DNA from: Clostridia bacterium
Lineage (GTDB): Bacteria; Bacillota; Clostridia; Christensenellales; Borkfalkiaceae
Direction of reading: 5' to 3'
DNA: 13,593 nt
Assembly (NCBI GenBank): GCA_017452305.1
Contig: JAFTMQ010000126.1
Coordinates: 1-13,593 of the forward strand
A program made the translations under genes and the position numbers. The notes under the pieces are model-generated. The model made no database searches and was not told where the DNA came from. It saw only the letters and a program-made list of their open reading frames with translations. Each line of letters begins with the position of its first letter. Position 1 is the stretch's first letter. Positions 1-6,872 of the stretch are shown piece after piece.

Positions 1-3000
1 GCTGTACGAGCTGTTACGACAACATTTATTGGTTGAACTCGGGCGAGCCCAAATACACCCTCACGCTTCCGCTTGCTATGGGCGCGGACAATATGGCGGT
101 GGCAACGGCGGCAGGCATCGGCGTAAACACGCGCTTGACGATTTTAGAGGACACGCTTATCCCGAGTTATGCTTATTTGCAAGGGGATACGTCGGCAACC
201 GTATATCGCGCGGGCTGTGAGTTCGTTACGGAAAGCTCGCACGTGGCATACGGCGTTTTGGCTTACGGTAAAACGGAAGTCGTTGCATTGGATTACGTGA
301 CGGGTTGGGATTCTAACTTGAATAACGCATATTTGGGCGTTTCCTTAAAGGGTGACGACTTTTTGGGCGACGGTAGCGTAGTAGAAAGACACCCCGATTA
401 TTATGACGCCGTATATACCACTAATCAATTTCCTAACAAAATTACTGTAGACGGCGAAGCGGGCAAGACGGAAAGCTACGGTTTATTTAACCACGGAAAA
501 CAAGGCTATTATTCCTTTGTAATTCGAGCAAAAGAAGAGGATAGTGAAGCAATTACCATTCCCGCGGGTACGCTCTTCCCTTCACGCGCAATGCGTACGT
601 TGTTTGACGCATACGGCAACCCCGTCTATATCATGTACCAAACGCAGACGGACGTTACCTTCTATAAGCAAGCGGACGGCAGTTGGAAAACCCCTTTGCA
701 GGAAAAGGAAAGGGATATCACGGATATTAAGGTTGTTCACGACGCGAGTAACGCGAACGACCAATTCTTGCTGTTTACGCTTGAAAACAGCGACTATGCA
801 GACGCGCCTTCCACCTATTTTGGTGATGCGGTTACGGGTGCAAATTTCCTTGAAAACGAAACGAATTTCTATTCCCACGTTTTGGTAGATGATCAACCGA
901 TTGCCGTAAGCGGCGAGGGCATTATCAACGTGTGGAGTAAATTCAATACGTTTGCGGTGCGTCCCGGTATATTAAACGCGACGAAAATCACCGTTTTGGC
1001 GGGTTGTCAATTCCCGACGTATAACGCATTGCGTACGGGTGCAAGAGAGGTGTTTACAACTACCGAAGATATTACGTTTGTGAAGAACGCAAACGGCGAA
1101 TGGGTAGAGTACGTACCCGAAGGCGACTTTGATACGACTGTTACGCAAGTGCAGTTTGGCAGAGCAGATAACGTCTTAAATATCAATTTGAGCGGGGTGG
1201 ATTATCCTCATCCCGACGGGAATAATCCCGCTACGTACAATATCGGTGTGAAAGCATCGGATATCCTTGCGCTTAACCTTTTCGACAACATTATCATTGA
1301 CGGCTACACCCTTCGCACAAGATACGCAAAGAACAGCGATTCGCTTGGCGAAGACGGTTGGCTTTGGGTTAACAAATTCGTAGGCCACAACTTTGCTGTT
1401 TGCGTTCCCGGGGAAGCCTTCACGGCAAACAAAATCGTCATTCGTGCGGGCGCGCAATTCCCGTCTATGGCGTATATTAATAATGGCGCGCAAGCGTTCT
1501 ACGTAACGACGGAAGAAGTAACGTACGTGCGTGTAAGCGACGACGTAGAGGTTTCTTGGGACAGACTTGCAAAAATCACCTTCCAAGCGGACGGCGAAGA
1601 AGTGAAGACTATGTCGTACACCAAGACGAACGGTATTGACGGCGATATTCCCGCTGTGCCCCAAAAAGCAGGGCATAAGGGCGTTTGGGAAGCGTACACC
1701 TTAAACGGCACCGACGTTGTTGTCAATGCGGTATATACGGCGCACAGCTTTACGGAAACGGAAACCAACCTTTCCAAAATGGAATGGAAGGAAGGCTTCT
1801 TGGTTGTATTCTTAACCAACCACGACTATACGGGCGCAGGCTATACCTTGACCGTTAAGGATAAAATGCCTAATTTGCATTTCTATGATTTTGTAGAAGT
1901 GGACGGCGTGATTGCTTCCACGGATCCTGCAAGTGTTAGTAAAGATGCATTCCTCAACGTTTGGGGTGGGTACGAAGGCGCGTTTGCAACCTATTTGCCT
2001 TGCGCTGCACCCACGCAAAAGGTGGTGTTGAAGGCAGGCTGTCAAATTCCTTCCAACGCATATCGTTTAGATGAAAATAGTAAGACTTGCTTCGTTTTGA
2101 CAGAGGACGTAACCTTCCTTTATGAAAACGGCGCATGGGTAAGACAGAGCAATACCGACGGCGCAACGAGTGTGATGAAGCCCGAATACGAAAATGAGTA
2201 CGTTTTATCCGACTTGTATCATACGAGCCACCCTCAATCGGTAGAGCTTAAAGACGGCCACCTTTTGGTGACGAACACGACGGACGGCACGGTGTATGGG
2301 TATAATGCTTCCCATTCCTTCTCGCTCACCTTCGATTTCTCGCTCAATATCGGCGATAACGAGCTTTCCGCGCAAGGCGATTATTCCATCTTTGATATTT
2401 CGATGGCGACGCGCGGGTACAGTTCTTCCCACGGCTTCGGGTTTAGATTTTATTTGTATCGTCCGAGTGCAACGGACAAGTGCGTAGAGCTTCACTGTGC
2501 GCAAAGCCCGTATCCAAACGGCAATATTACGACTTATACGCAGGCAGGGAATTTTGAAAAAGGGCAAACCTACCGCGTAACGATTGGTTATAGACTTCTT
2601 GACGAAGCGACGGGCTTGGTGGAAGCTTACCTCAATATCGACGGTTGGGAATCTAAAGGAACTTACGAAATGGGTGCAAATTATTATAACTTTGCGCGCA
2701 ACGTAGATAGCTTTGTGTTCTCGACGACTTCGGCGGCGGGCGGCGTGCGCATTAGCGATCCCGACATGACGGTAGAAGACGCGGCGTATACGTTGACGCT
2801 TCAAAACGACGGGGAAGTGATCACCCAAGAAAACGCTTGGAAATACACTCTTCCCGAATTGAACGCATACGATTATGGCAAACCCCAAGAGGTATTCGTT
2901 GGTTGGGCAGTGAACGACAAGTTGTACCCCGCAGGCTACGAGCTTGAATTGACGGAAAACACCACCTTAGACGCGATATGGATTACCATGTACGTACAAG

Positions 3001-5540
3001 ACGGCGCGGCGGTTAGAAAGGTCGGTGAAAGCGGTCTTCGCTTCCTTGTCGATATCAACGGCAAGGATTATCAAGATGCGGTTGAGGCAGGTTTTATCGT
3101 TGGCGCAGGTACGCTCATCGTGCCTACAAGCTATTTGCAAAGCGGCGTAGCATTCGTACACGATAGCTTCCCCGACGGTTATTTCTTGGATATTCAGACG
3201 AGCACGTGGAGCAAGCAAACGGGTGATACGTGGACTTACGCGGCGGCGCTTATCAATATTAGCCCTGCACAATACACCCGCTCGATGTCGGCAAGAGGGT
3301 ATTTGCAAGTGCAATATACCACGGGCGTAGGCTATATTTACACGGCGTACAGCGAAGATTTGCACGCAAGAAGTATTTACAGCGTTGCAACGGCGGCAAT
3401 GAACGACGATGAAGCGACGACGGCGATTGAAAACTACGTAAACAGCGTTGCGGACATCACCATCGACACCTCTTTTGCGGTTAGCAAGAGCGAAAACAGC
3501 GTCGGCGATTATACCCTTTCCGTAACGGTGGACGGCTCGACGTACACGGTTACGTTTGATAAGAGCGTGAAGGCGCTGACGATCAACGGCGTACGTATTC
3601 TTGCAGGTTACACGGCGGAAATTCTCGTCGGTGATCAAGTACATGAAATTAGCGGTTATAAGCTTAGCAGTAACGGCTTGACGGCAACCTTCACGGTAAG
3701 TGACGGGGATATGACAAGCTACTATAAGGCGATTGCCGAGTATTATGCAAACAGCGAAGAGTATACTGCCCTGCACAAAGCAAAAATCCAATCGATTTTG
3801 AATGATTGGGGCGGGGATTATGATGACGCGGAAACGAGCAAGAACTATATTGACGAGCTTGCAACCATCAAGACGCAAACGGAATTGGGCGTAAACGTTG
3901 GCGCAACCAAGCTTGCAACCCCCGTTATTTCTTATGGATTGGGCTATGCAATTACGTGGACTGCGGTTGCAAATGCCGATTACTATCTCGTAACGGACGA
4001 CAACGATTACCGCAACGGCGTGTACGTATTGGCGTCGGAAGATTTAACCTATAAGCCCGAGGTTGTCGGTAAACATAACGTAACCGTAACCGCTTATTCC
4101 TACTATGAAGATTATGCGACCTCGGACGCAAGCGCTTCGTTTGCGACGGTTGAGGTGAAGCCCGTATTCACCTATAAAGCGATGTTGGACGGCTTGTATA
4201 AGTTTGACAAATCGCAAATGGAAACGATGGGGCTTGCCAATAATCTTAATACGAACAACGACGGTACGAGCTACTATTACGACAGTACGAAAGGGGAATA
4301 CTTCGCGTACTACAACAAGTACACGGGTTGGTCGAAGAGTCAAGGCTATGCAACCGATTGGACTTCGCCCGAGGAATTCCCTGCACACGCGGCAAGATTG
4401 AAGGCGATGGGCAACAACGTGCTTTTGATTGCGCAGGACACCAACGCGTCGTTTAAGACGGACAGCGTTTGGGAAACGAGCAGAACGAAGTACGTTATGG
4501 ACACCGCTTGGACGCTCGGTATGAAAGTGCTTGTTTGCGATGAGGCATTCTATACCATTTCCGCAACGGTTAGTTCACAATCGGCGGCGGCAGAAGTTAT
4601 CGCAAGCCGTGCAGGCTTTGCGGACTACGTAAAGCATCCCGCGTTCTACGGCTTCTCGTTGACGGACGAACCGGAGCCCGATGAGATTACGGCTGACGAT
4701 GAAATTACGAACGTTGGTTATATGGTTCAAGCATTGAAGGCGGCTTGCGCAAACCTTGGCTATTCCAAGGCAAACGGCAACGAACCATTCTTCCTCGCTT
4801 GCTTGTATCAAAAGAACGTTGGTTTCTCGACGATTTGGAATTACGAAAATTATTTGAACGATTGGCTTGATAATACGGGCTTGGATTATCTCTACGTTGA
4901 CCTCTATACGGGTCACGCAATGGGGGATAGCACGAATAGATACGAAAGCACGTATGACGTAATTTACGGAAACGGTACGAACGGCGTGGTTGGTAGCGAT
5001 ATCAAATTCCATCAAGCGATTACGGCGCATACGCAAAACAAGGGCACGGAAGGTAAGCTTATCGACCAAGACTTGTATATGTCTATGTTGTACGCAGCGG
5101 CGCATAACGTAGCGGGTTATTCGTGGTTCTGTTACTTCCCGATCACGGGCGAATTGGCAGGCTCTATGGTCGGCTTTGATGGCAACGGCTACGGCAACGG
5201 TATCGGGAATAATGCAACAAGCGGATATTCCTATTACAATGCGGCAAAGACGGCAGGCTATCAATTCGAGCTTATCCAAGGCGTATTGAACGGTTATAAA
5301 TTGCAGACCAGAAATTATAGCTCTAACTTGTTGACGACGACGCTTTCCACCGGCTCGAATACGATTACCATGTACGTCAATGCGGATACGCAAAACGTGA
5401 GCGCAACGAAGACGGTTGCGATTTCGGGTAGCGTATGCTATCTTGTAGGCTACGGTGTAGGCACGGCGGAAGCGCCTTATCAAGTGGTTTCGGGCAGCGT
5501 AACGTTGGAGCCCGGTCAAGCGGTAATTTGCGTAGGTTAA
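1..5540 (+). CDS. Large exported multidomain glycoside-hydrolase-like surface protein, 5' truncated
   Basis: The frame is open from base 3 with no stop, so the true start lies upstream; the TTG at 33 is only an internal Leu codon. Residue numbers here count that TTG as 1, giving 1835 residues to the TAA at 5538-5540. Visible order: remnant of a repeat (about 1-75); four copies of an unnamed repeat of about 130-140 residues (84-220, 229-360, 368-509, 576-705); an InlB/Flg_new-like repeat (513-570) between the last two copies; a LamG-like jelly roll (about 721-909); a second Flg_new-like repeat (917-984); a domain opening GAAVRKVGESGLRFLVDING (985-1140); small beta plus helical segments (1141-1285); an FnIII-like module (1292-1376); a TIM-barrel-like glycosidase region (about 1383-1760); and a C-terminal beta sandwich. 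The best catalytic candidate is E1546 in GFSLTDEPEPDE after HPAFY. No LPXTG signal or C-terminal membrane anchor is seen, so any anchor or signal peptide must be upstream. It probably binds and cleaves a polysaccharide outside the cell; substrate and GH family are not assigned. Confidence 0.9.
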   Translation, partial: CTSCYDNIYWLNSGEPKYTLTLPLAMGADNMAVATAAGIGVNTRLTILEDTLIPSYAYLQGDTSATVYRAGCEFVTESSHVAYGVLAYGKTEVVALDYVTGWDSNLNNAYLGVSLKGDDFLGDGSVVERHPDYYDAVYTTNQFPNKITVDGEAGKTESYGLFNHGKQGYYSFVIRAKEEDSEAITIPAGTLFPSRAMRTLFDAYGNPVYIMYQTQTDVTFYKQADGSWKTPLQEKERDITDIKVVHDASNANDQFLLFTLENSDYADAPSTYFGDAVTGANFLENETNFYSHVLVDDQPIAVSGEGIINVWSKFNTFAVRPGILNATKITVLAGCQFPTYNALRTGAREVFTTTEDITFVKNANGEWVEYVPEGDFDTTVTQVQFGRADNVLNINLSGVDYPHPDGNNPATYNIGVKASDILALNLFDNIIIDGYTLRTRYAKNSDSLGEDGWLWVNKFVGHNFAVCVPGEAFTANKIVIRAGAQFPSMAYINNGAQAFYVTTEEVTYVRVSDDVEVSWDRLAKITFQADGEEVKTMSYTKTNGIDGDIPAVPQKAGHKGVWEAYTLNGTDVVVNAVYTAHSFTETETNLSKMEWKEGFLVVFLTNHDYTGAGYTLTVKDKMPNLHFYDFVEVDGVIASTDPASVSKDAFLNVWGGYEGAFATYLPCAAPTQKVVLKAGCQIPSNAYRLDENSKTCFVLTEDVTFLYENGAWVRQSNTDGATSVMKPEYENEYVLSDLYHTSHPQSVELKDGHLLVTNTTDGTVYGYNASHSFSLTFDFSLNIGDNELSAQGDYSIFDISMATRGYSSSHGFGFRFYLYRPSATDKCVELHCAQSPYPNGNITTYTQAGNFEKGQTYRVTIGYRLLDEATGLVEAYLNIDGWESKGTYEMGANYYNFARNVDSFVFSTTSAAGGVRISDPDMTVEDAAYTLTLQNDGEVITQENAWKYTLPELNAYDYGKPQEVFVGWAVNDKLYPAGYELELTENTTLDAIWITMYVQDGAAVRKVGESGLRFLVDINGKDYQDAVEAGFIVGAGTLIVPTSYLQSGVAFVHDSFPDGYFLDIQTSTWSKQTGDTWTYAAALINISPAQYTRSMSARGYLQVQYTTGVGYIYTAYSEDLHARSIYSVATAAMNDDEATTAIENYVNSVADITIDTSFAVSKSENSVGDYTLSVTVDGSTYTVTFDKSVKALTINGVRILAGYTAEILVGDQVHEISGYKLSSNGLTATFTVSDGDMTSYYKAIAEYYANSEEYTALHKAKIQSILNDWGGDYDDAETSKNYIDELATIKTQTELGVNVGATKLATPVISYGLGYAITWTAVANADYYLVTDDNDYRNGVYVLASEDLTYKPEVVGKHNVTVTAYSYYEDYATSDASASFATVEVKPVFTYKAMLDGLYKFDKSQMETMGLANNLNTNNDGTSYYYDSTKGEYFAYYNKYTGWSKSQGYATDWTSPEEFPAHAARLKAMGNNVLLIAQDTNASFKTDSVWETSRTKYVMDTAWTLGMKVLVCDEAFYTISATVSSQSAAAEVIASRAGFADYVKHPAFYGFSLTDEPEPDEITADDEITNVGYMVQALKAACANLGYSKANGNEPFFLACLYQKNVGFSTIWNYENYLNDWLDNTGLDYLYVDLYTGHAMGDSTNRYESTYDVIYGNGTNGVVGSDIKFHQAITAHTQNKGTEGKLIDQDLYMSMLYAAAHNVAGYSWFCYFPITGELAGSMVGFDGNGYGNGIGNNATSGYSYYNAAKTAGYQFELIQGVLNGYKLQTRNYSSNLLTTTLSTGSNTITMYVNADTQNVSATKTVAISGSVCYLVGYGVGTAEAPYQVVSGSVTLEPGQAVICVG
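282..2147 (+). repeat. Four tandem copies of an unnamed repeat of about 130-140 aa (protein level)
   Basis: Copies are encoded at about 282-692, 717-1112, 1134-1559 and 1758-2147, with a fifth remnant before base 260. Each has an N-terminal strand pattern such as LFTLENSDY, LNINLSGVDY or VVFLTNHDY, then a loop with a VDG-like or IDG-like turn. A conserved core follows: ITIPAGTLFPS, ITVLAGCQFPT, IVIRAGAQFPS, VVLKAGCQIPS. The ending is TxEDVTF-like, then an NGxW-like turn. An InlB-like repeat (1569-1742) interrupts the array before the last copy. The all-beta character suggests a spacer or carbohydrate-binding sandwich. I do not recognise a named family; copy divergence is high, so this is not a recent DNA duplication. 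Confidence 0.75.
4179..5312 (+). other. Glycoside-hydrolase-like barrel domain within the large surface protein
   Basis: Residues about 1383-1760 (counting the TTG at 33 as 1) show alternating strands and helices of a TIM barrel: NNVLLIAQD, MKVLVCDEAF, AFYGFSLTDEPEPDE, PFFLACLYQ, LDYLYVDLYTG and VAGYSWFCYFP. The DEP at the end of a strand (D1545, E1546; Glu codon at 4668-4670) sits where the acid/base residue of retaining clan GH-A enzymes lies. D1623 in YVDLYTG is another candidate acid. The GYSWF strand near the end resembles the last barrel strand, where an aromatic often floors the sugar site. The fold call is by pattern only and the family remains unassigned; loss of activity, leaving a binding role, is possible. 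Confidence 0.55.
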
Positions 5541-5545
5541 GGAGG
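5539..5545 (+). promoter_or_regulatory. Ribosome binding site of the 40-aa peptide gene
   Basis: AAGGAGG starts within the TAA stop of the large surface gene and lies 8 bases before the ATG at 5554. It is a full anti-16S match, which argues that this very short frame is translated and perhaps coupled to the upstream gene. Confidence 0.85.
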
Positions 5546-5553
5546 AAAAAAAG

Positions 5554-5676
5554 ATGAAAAAGATATATGAAAATATGGAAATTGAGTTGGTTTTCCTCGC
5601 AGAGGACGTGGTGCGTACTTCCAACAACGACAACGTTTCGGATATGCCCGACTTCCCCGAAGACTTCGGTCAATAA
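5554..5676 (+). CDS. 40-residue acidic small protein, unknown function
   Basis: ATG at 5554 to TAA at 5674-5676 gives 40 residues. The start is fixed by AAGGAGG ending 8 bases upstream. The N-terminal half is charged then amphipathic (MKKIYENMEIELVFLAEDVV). The C-terminal half is polar and acidic with alternating Asp, Pro and Phe (SDMPDFPEDFGQ). There is no signal peptide, no membrane segment and no Cys. It follows the surface enzyme by 13 bases and is closed by an intrinsic terminator, so it is the last gene of that transcript. It resembles in style the small KKYxxPEIEVxxxxxEDVIxTS-type proteins often seen in gut Firmicutes genomes; that comparison is from memory and gives no function. A peptide signal, RiPP-like precursor or chaperone-like accessory are all open. 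Confidence 0.75.
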   Translation: MKKIYENMEIELVFLAEDVVRTSNNDNVSDMPDFPEDFGQ

Positions 5677-5683
5677 AAACAAG

Positions 5684-5713
5684 AAGCGGCTTGCCAAGCG
5701 CAAGCCGCTTTTT
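5684..5713 (+). terminator. Intrinsic terminator after the surface protein and small peptide genes
   Basis: AAGCGGCTTG (5684-5693) pairs perfectly with CAAGCCGCTT (5701-5710) across a 7-base loop and runs into a T tract. It starts 8 bases after the peptide stop codon, closing the plus-strand transcript. Confidence 0.9.
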
Positions 5714-5727
5714 CATTTATTGCAAGC

Positions 5728-5768
5728 AAAAAAACAGACGAGAGGACTCGTCTGTTTTCATTTTTTTT
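5728..5768 (-). terminator. Bidirectional intrinsic terminator downstream of the araC-type gene
   Basis: CAGACGAG (5735-5742) pairs with CTCGTCTG (5747-5754) over a 4-base loop, extended by AAAA/TTTT. On the minus strand the stem is followed by the seven Ts complementary to 5728-5734, just beyond the araC stop at 5777. On the plus strand it is followed by TTTTCA and eight Ts, so it can also back up the terminator at 5684. This insulates two convergent units. Confidence 0.85.
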
Positions 5769-5776
5769 CATTTTTT

Positions 5777-6583
5777 TCAAAAACAAGGGTTGGCTTTTTT
5801 GATTTTCTTCAAATGTCGATACAGCGTTGTGGAATTGTTAAAGCCGCACATAGAGCACACTTCGCTAAACGTGTATTTTTGCGAGGGATCGTTTAAAATT
5901 TCCAACGCCTTTTGCAGGCGGAAATCGTTTAAGAAGGTGAGGAAATTTTTTCCAACCGCCTTTTTAAATTTCTTGGAAAAATATTCTTTGGAATAGCCGA
6001 AGTGATAGGCAATCGAATCCAAGGAAATATTGAGGCGATAATTTTCCTGTACGTAGCTCACAAAAGACGCCGCCGTTGTATTCATAGGCTCGTATTCCGT
6101 CGTGCCGATCAAGCCGTACAGCTTGACAAGCTTGTCCAAAAAAAGGTTGGAAAAGGCGCAATCTACCAAAAAGGTTTTGTCCTTATAATCCATCCATTCT
6201 TGCAACAAGGCGTAAATTTCCGCGTTCGCCTTTTTGTTTTTGAGCAAGGTGGGGAAGGTAGAGCCTTTGTTGAAAATATTAAAATCATGCAAATAGCTAT
6301 TGCTTAAAAGTACGATAATGCCGAGCTTGTTTTTATCGTAATTTTCGTAATAGTGCACCTGCTCATTCGCGCAAATAAAAGCCTCGCCCTTGGAAAGCTC
6401 GTAGGCGTGGTCTTCAAGGTGCACCGTCGTTTTCCCTTTTATCATATAGATAAATTCCAAGCTCTTGTGGTAGTGTGGAATGTCGAAAAAGAAATGCTCC
6501 TTCTTCAAAAAAAGGTAATACGGATTGTCCGCAGGATGCTCAAATAATGGATTTTGCATAGAATATTGTTTCGACTTATTCAT
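5777..6583 (-). CDS. AraC/XylS-family transcriptional regulator with cupin sensor domain
   Basis: The product is 268 residues, typical for AraC regulators with an N-terminal sugar-sensing cupin. The cupin signature is near residues 30-75: PHYHKSLEFIYMIKG with metal/ligand-type His37, His39 and Glu43, then ELSKGEAFICANEQVHYY. The C-terminal about 95 residues form the two helix-turn-helix motifs: NISLDSIAYHFGYSKEYFSK (185-204), then FLTFLNDFRLQKALEIL (214-230) and FSEVCSMCGFNNSTTLYRHL (239-258). It is divergent from the sugar ABC operon and very likely controls it in response to the imported glycan. No Shine-Dalgarno site precedes the ATG at 6581-6583 or the alternative Met9, and the promoter sits so close that a leaderless message is predicted. 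The gene looks more AT-rich than its neighbours by eye. Confidence 0.92.
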   Translation of the reverse strand: MNKSKQYSMQNPLFEHPADNPYYLFLKKEHFFFDIPHYHKSLEFIYMIKGKTTVHLEDHAYELSKGEAFICANEQVHYYENYDKNKLGIIVLLSNSYLHDFNIFNKGSTFPTLLKNKKANAEIYALLQEWMDYKDKTFLVDCAFSNLFLDKLVKLYGLIGTTEYEPMNTTAASFVSYVQENYRLNISLDSIAYHFGYSKEYFSKKFKKAVGKNFLTFLNDFRLQKALEILNDPSQKYTFSEVCSMCGFNNSTTLYRHLKKIKKANPCF

Positions 6584-6589
6584 ACGTTT

Positions 6590-6617
6590 AGTGTATCACA
6601 AAAAAAGGAATTGTCAA
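6590..6617 (-). promoter_or_regulatory. Promoter of the araC-type gene, predicted leaderless
   Basis: Read on the minus strand, TTGACA (6617-6612) is followed after 16 bases by TGA-TACACT, an extended -10 (hexamer 6595-6590). The usual 7-base step from the hexamer places the first transcribed base at about 6583, the A of the ATG, leaving no room for a ribosome site. This agrees with the absence of any SD motif. Confidence 0.65.
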
Positions 6618-6626
6618 GGGGTGCGG

Positions 6627-6700
6627 AAAAAAATTGCAAAAAATGATATAAATTTCGTAAATAATGGCAAAAATTGCAAAAAAAATCCTCAAATTGCGAT
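6627..6700. promoter_or_regulatory. 20-bp-phased AAATTGC repeats, candidate AraC operator
   Basis: The 15-mer AAAAATTGCAAAAAA occurs at 6629-6643 and again at 6669-6683, exactly 40 bp apart. A third AAATTGC begins at 6691, 20 bp after the second, and a weaker AATTTCGTAA falls at 6651, in the same 20-bp phase. They lie between the two divergent promoters and upstream of the plus-strand -35. AraC-family proteins often bind direct half-sites about two helical turns apart, so these are plausible operators. AT-rich composition makes chance or UP-element function possible. Confidence 0.5.
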
Positions 6701-6740
6701 AGTATGACAAAAAGTGTTACAGGTATAATAAGAATTGATA

Positions 6741-6769
6741 TTGACAAATTTTGCAGAAAAAGATATAAT
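6741..6769 (+). promoter_or_regulatory. Consensus sigma-A promoter of the sugar ABC operon
   Basis: TTGACA (6741-6746) and TATAAT (6764-6769) match the consensus perfectly with the ideal 17-base spacer. The start of transcription is expected near A6776, giving a leader of about 97 bases before the lipoprotein ATG. A perfect promoter next to an AraC-type gene suggests that repression or leader control may matter as much as activation. Confidence 0.9.
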
Positions 6770-6800
6770 TATGCTAAGAGGTTCTCGTTTATATTATTGT

Positions 6801-6842
6801 CGCGCGGGCGTATGCACGTTTCGTGTGCGCATAATGCGCGCG
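6801..6842 (+). promoter_or_regulatory. GC-rich hairpin and palindrome in the operon leader
   Basis: CGCGCG (6801-6806) pairs with CGCGCG (6837-6842). Inside, GCGTA (6808-6812) pairs with TGCGC (6826-6830, one G-U) and CACG (6815-6818) with CGTG (6822-6825) around a TTT loop. The same stretch holds the DNA palindrome GCGCAT-A-ATGCGC (6827-6839). It ends about 20 bases before the ribosome site AAGGAGGA (6862-6869) and lacks a T tract, so it is not a terminator. It could be an mRNA-stabilising 5' stem or a repressor operator downstream of the start site. Confidence 0.5.
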
Positions 6843-6872
6843 GTTAAACAAATAAACGAACAAGGAGGAACT

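Noticed and set aside
33..35. TTG as true start of the large surface gene
   Set aside because: The frame is open back to base 3, there is no ribosome site, and the first residues already lie within a repeat copy.
282..2147. Recent DNA-level tandem duplication or assembly artefact in the repeat array
   Set aside because: Copies are alike only in protein pattern and differ strongly in DNA, so they are old and not a collapse or duplication error.
4575..5633. 352-residue minus-strand open frame
   Set aside because: It is the antisense shadow of the large surface protein, with Arg/Ile/Val-rich composition, no ribosome site and no recognisable domain. The same holds for 2967-3878 and 2205-2888.
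6525..6707. 60-residue plus-strand frame across the araC start
   Set aside because: It lies antisense to araC and across its promoter, with no ribosome site or protein-like pattern.
6703..6729. Second plus-strand promoter using TATAAT at 6724-6729
   Set aside because: The only -35-like element (TATGAC/ATGACA) is 14-15 bases away, too short; the 6741-6769 promoter is far better.
6735..6872. N-terminal extension of the binding lipoprotein from ATG 6735
   Set aside because: It would place the start before the -35 box of a perfect promoter and bury the signal peptide; ATG 6873 has AAGGAGGA and a clean lipobox.
6584..6872. Catabolite-response (cre) site in the divergent promoter region
   Set aside because: No stretch matched the WTGNAANCGNWNNCW pattern on reading both strands.
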